Assembly (NCBI GenBank): GCA_029573975.1
Contig: JAKQBU010000417.1
Location: 1-9,428, forward strand
Direction: 5' to 3'
Source: Planctomycetota bacterium
GTDB lineage: Bacteria; Planctomycetota; Phycisphaerae; Sedimentisphaerales; SM23-30
DNA: 9,428 nucleotides
In this document: in pieces, positions 7,572 to 9,428 of the stretch
How the letters are laid out: each line of letters starts with the position of its first letter
Numbering within the stretch: the stretch's first letter is position 1
Program-made: the position numbers and the translations under genes
Notes under the pieces: model-generated
What the model was told of the DNA's origin: nothing
What the model saw: only the letters and a program-made list of their open reading frames with translations
Database searches by the model: none

Positions 7572-8696
7572 ATGAATACGAAAAATGAACATAAGACCCA
7601 CTCGTTCCGGAATGCCTTGCTCCCGGCCATCCGGGGCTTTCTATCCAGGTTGTTTACCATTTTGAGCTATTCGGTATTCAGTCCGCGGAGCCACCGGCCG
7701 AACCAGACGGTAAACCAGCCTAAAGCGGAATCCGGCAACTCCGGCTCATCGAAATGGTATCTTCCGAATCGTGCTTTTGTAAGGCGATTGGGCTATGAAA
7801 TCACGATGCGGATTCTGGCGCTGCCGATTGTGATTTTGCTTTTTGTGGCGGCAATTGTTTATATGGGGACGCGCCCGACGGCGGCGGAGATTTCCCTGTA
7901 CCCGGACAGCCTGGGATTGTTATACAAAAACACCCGTTTTACCAGTGAGGACGGCACGAGCCTGCTGGGATGGTTTATACCCTCCCTGAAGGCGGATGAT
8001 ATTCTTGCCGAGGGCGACAAGGCCCTGACCCGCAAACGGCCGGGGGTGGTCCTGTGCCACGATTTTGGCGCCAATCGCGATCAATTGCTGGCGCTGGCCT
8101 CCAGCCTGAACCGGGAAGGAATTGAAGTTTTGCTGTTTGATTTTCGCGGGAGCGGCCTGAGTGAAGGAAAACCGCGCAGCTTCGGGCTATATGAGCAGGA
8201 AGACGTCACGGCCGCGGTCCATTATCTGGCGGAACAGCCCACGGTGGATTCCGGCAAGATTTCGGTGATCGGCCAGGGATTGGGCGGAATCGCCGCCATC
8301 GGGGCCGCCAGCCGGGACCACGGGATCTGCTCGCTGGTCGTGGGAGACGTGGACAGTAATTTTGAAGCGGCGGTTTCCCGCAAGCTGCGCCAGTCGGGCG
8401 CGCTGGGCGAGGCGTGCAGTTCGGCGTTTGTCTGGGGCTGCAAAACCTATTTACGGGCCAATGACACGCAGATGTCCACGGTGCATAAGGCCACCCTGCT
8501 GAGTGAAAATCAGTCTCTGCTGCTGGTCTATCACAAAAATAACGACAAACTGACCCAATCGGCGCAAATCATTAAGAAAAATACAGATGCCCGCACGGAG
8601 ACTCTCGTGGTCGAAAGCCTCAAACCGTGCCTCCTGACGGAATACGATACCGTCATACCCCGGATTATCGAATTTTTGCAAAAATCCTGGGAGTAA
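7572..8696 (+). CDS. Membrane-anchored alpha/beta-hydrolase-fold protein lacking the catalytic Ser
   Basis: 374 residues from ATG 7572; no Shine-Dalgarno precedes it, but a promoter ends ten bases upstream, so leaderless initiation is plausible. Residues 1-78 form a basic, polar cytoplasmic-looking extension. Residues about 79-99 (MRILALPIVILLFVAAIVYMG) are one membrane-spanning anchor. The rest resembles an alpha/beta hydrolase of the serine aminopeptidase/prolyl-oligopeptidase-like type: GVVLCHDFGANRD (158-170) at the oxyanion loop, VLLFDFRGSGLSEGK (186-200), and the elbow VIGQGLGG (232-239). The elbow should be G-x-S-x-G but reads G-Q-G-L-G, so the nucleophile is Gly236 (codon 8277-8279). 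The acid position may be Asp324 (KNNDKL), but the region expected to hold the catalytic His (ESLKPCLLTEYD, 348-359) has none. It is probably a pseudo-hydrolase with a binding or scaffold role, outside or inside the membrane depending on topology. Function is unknown. Confidence 0.75.
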   Translation: MNTKNEHKTHSFRNALLPAIRGFLSRLFTILSYSVFSPRSHRPNQTVNQPKAESGNSGSSKWYLPNRAFVRRLGYEITMRILALPIVILLFVAAIVYMGTRPTAAEISLYPDSLGLLYKNTRFTSEDGTSLLGWFIPSLKADDILAEGDKALTRKRPGVVLCHDFGANRDQLLALASSLNREGIEVLLFDFRGSGLSEGKPRSFGLYEQEDVTAAVHYLAEQPTVDSGKISVIGQGLGGIAAIGAASRDHGICSLVVGDVDSNFEAAVSRKLRQSGALGEACSSAFVWGCKTYLRANDTQMSTVHKATLLSENQSLLLVYHKNNDKLTQSAQIIKKNTDARTETLVVESLKPCLLTEYDTVIPRIIEFLQKSWE

Positions 8697-8738
8697 AAGG
8701 ATGCATTTTTCTACCTGTACGTGAACAAACGGGTACTC

Positions 8739-8758
8739 TTAACCCGCATTTCTCACGG
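8739..8758 (+). repeat. Left terminal inverted repeat of TTAA-bounded element
   Basis: TTAACCCGCATTTCTCACGG, the exact reverse complement of 8974-8993. The first four bases are the presumed duplicated TTAA target; the remaining 16 are the element end. Confidence 0.85.
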
Positions 8759-8989
8759 GGTTTTGACGAATATATTGATAACTCCAATGATTCAGTACGA
8801 CTTATGTACTATTTTGGGAATCGTCAACCTCGACAGTCTGTTTTCAGCGCGAATGTTTGGCCGCCTTCGAGGCCGCAGGAGCTATCTTCCGCAGGCATAT
8901 AAGAATATATGTTGAGGACAGATAGCGACGAGAACGAAGAAGGCGGGCAAAAAGACCGCTGAAAATCGAAAGTCCGTGAGAAATGCGGG
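8743..8989. mobile_element. MITE-like non-coding element with TTAA target duplication
   Basis: A 247-bp segment between perfect 16-bp inverted ends, flanked on both sides by TTAA. It has no credible ORF and no transposase, so it would be non-autonomous. Internal palindromes are nested. Arm 1 pairs TTGACGA (8763-8769) with TCGTCAA (8821-8827) and contains AGTAC/GTACT (8794-8798 with 8806-8810). Arm 2 pairs TTTTCAGCG (8841-8849) with CGCTGAAAA (8957-8965), then CGCCTTC (8862-8868) with GAAGGCG (8939-8945), then GCTATCT (8881-8887) with AGATAGC (8920-8926), and ends in CATATA-AGAA-TATATG (8896-8911). TTAA targets with CCC/GGG ends recall PiggyBac-like and some IS1380-type elements; that assignment is inference. 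It lies between two convergent genes. Confidence 0.75.
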
Positions 8990-8993
8990 TTAA
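8974..8993 (-). repeat. Right terminal inverted repeat of TTAA-bounded element
   Basis: Exact reverse complement of 8739-8758. Its outer TTAA (8990-8993) contains the TAA stop codon of the neighbouring minus-strand gene. Confidence 0.85.
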
Positions 8994-9427
8994 CGGCGAA
9001 TAATCGTTATGTTTGCCAGTTCGCACCGGCCGCCATTTTTAAGGCCCCAGACCAATTGATAATCGCCAAATGGGCCGGTACGAAAACTGTAGGCATGATT
9101 GACGGGATTGCTGGTATAATGCTGGGTCCATCGAAAAAAGGCTGTTTCTTTGCTGCGATCATTGCCGCTGCGGCGTATAGATAGATAGGCATAATCCCCC
9201 ACTCCGATCCGGGGCTGCAGGGCACAGTCAAACCATACCGTATAAACGGTATCCGGTTTCAAGGGCAGGGTATTGGGATCCGTCGAAAGGAAATCATACC
9301 AATCATTGGGCAGATGGAGCTGACAGTCATCCCGCCAGGCCACGATGCGATGCGGATCGAAACGGTGGATCTGGGCACCAGGCCCCAGGATCAGACCTTT
9401 GCCGCGGGAAGAAACCGAAACCTCTAT
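8990..9427 (-). CDS. C-terminal part of an unidentified, probably beta-rich protein
   Basis: The frame is open to the right edge, so only the last 145 residues are visible; a GTG at 9343 is in frame but the reading continues upstream of it (IEVSVSSRGKGLILGPG...). I do not recognise a named family. The composition is aromatic- and Thr/Asn-rich with alternating hydrophobic residues, including NTLPLKPDTVYTVWFDCALQ, YAYLSIRRSG and the closing YQLVWGLKNGGRCELANITI. The pattern, ending in a strand that reads like the last strand of a jelly-roll, is that of a carbohydrate-binding or other beta-sandwich domain (inference). The protein ends in IIRR with its TAA inside the TTAA border of the adjacent element, and is convergent with the hydrolase-fold gene. 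Confidence 0.6.
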   Translation of the reverse strand: MEVSVSSRGKGLILGPGAQIHRFDPHRIVAWRDDCQLHLPNDWYDFLSTDPNTLPLKPDTVYTVWFDCALQPRIGVGDYAYLSIRRSGNDRSKETAFFRWTQHYTSNPVNHAYSFRTGPFGDYQLVWGLKNGGRCELANITIIRR

Positions 9428-9428
9428 C

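Noticed and set aside
8721..8915. Small plus-strand ORFs inside the 8743-8989 element
   Set aside because: They run across the inverted repeat and palindromic arms, have no plausible ribosome-binding site and no recognisable protein features.
8739..8993. The inverted repeats as part of a CRISPR array or integron attC
   Set aside because: There are only two copies, inverted and not direct, without spacers, and no attC core sites; TTAA flanks fit a transposon-type element better.

Overview
The window reads as bacterial chromosome. It probably comes from a motile member of the Planctomycetota (Phycisphaerae-like), or less likely a spirochaete. This rests on protein style (a PilZ protein with a WPIWF stretch, a DUF115/Maf glycosyltransferase next to nonulosonate genes, a SPASM-type protein resembling a family I associate with spirochaetes) and on GC-rich genes using ATG, TTG and GTG starts. 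No rRNA or other taxonomic marker is present, so this placement is tentative.

Positions 2-6781 hold five tightly packed plus-strand genes that look like one operon: (1) the 3' part of a Maf/DUF115 motility-associated glycosyltransferase; (2) a fusion of a nucleotidyltransferase-like domain with a radical-SAM/SPASM-like domain whose CX3CX2C cluster motif is missing; (3) a single protein joining a NeuA-type CMP-sugar synthetase to a NeuB-type nonulosonate synthase with a C-terminal SAF domain; (4) a NeuC/LegG-type hydrolysing UDP-sugar 2-epimerase; (5) an HDOD-domain protein. Genes 3 and 4 supply epimerase, synthase and CMP activation for a sialic-acid-like sugar (neuraminic or legionaminic acid). 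The Maf protein is the likely transferase onto flagellin. This reads as a compact flagellin nonulosonate-glycosylation module.

Positions 6782-7055 are a low-GC, pyrimidine-rich spacer. A small PilZ (c-di-GMP receptor) gene follows at 7056-7415 and ends in a strong intrinsic terminator at 7460-7491. Next comes a sigma70-like promoter (7533-7562) placed so close to its gene that the mRNA may be leaderless. The gene encodes a membrane-anchored alpha/beta-hydrolase-fold protein (7572-8696) whose nucleophile Ser is replaced by Gly, so it is probably a pseudo-hydrolase.

Positions 8743-8989 are a 247-bp non-coding element with perfect 20-bp inverted ends (counting flanking TTAA on both sides) and nested internal palindromes. 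It has the form of a TTAA-targeting MITE. It sits between convergent genes, exactly at the stop codon of a minus-strand partial gene (8990-9427) that encodes an unidentified, probably beta-rich protein.
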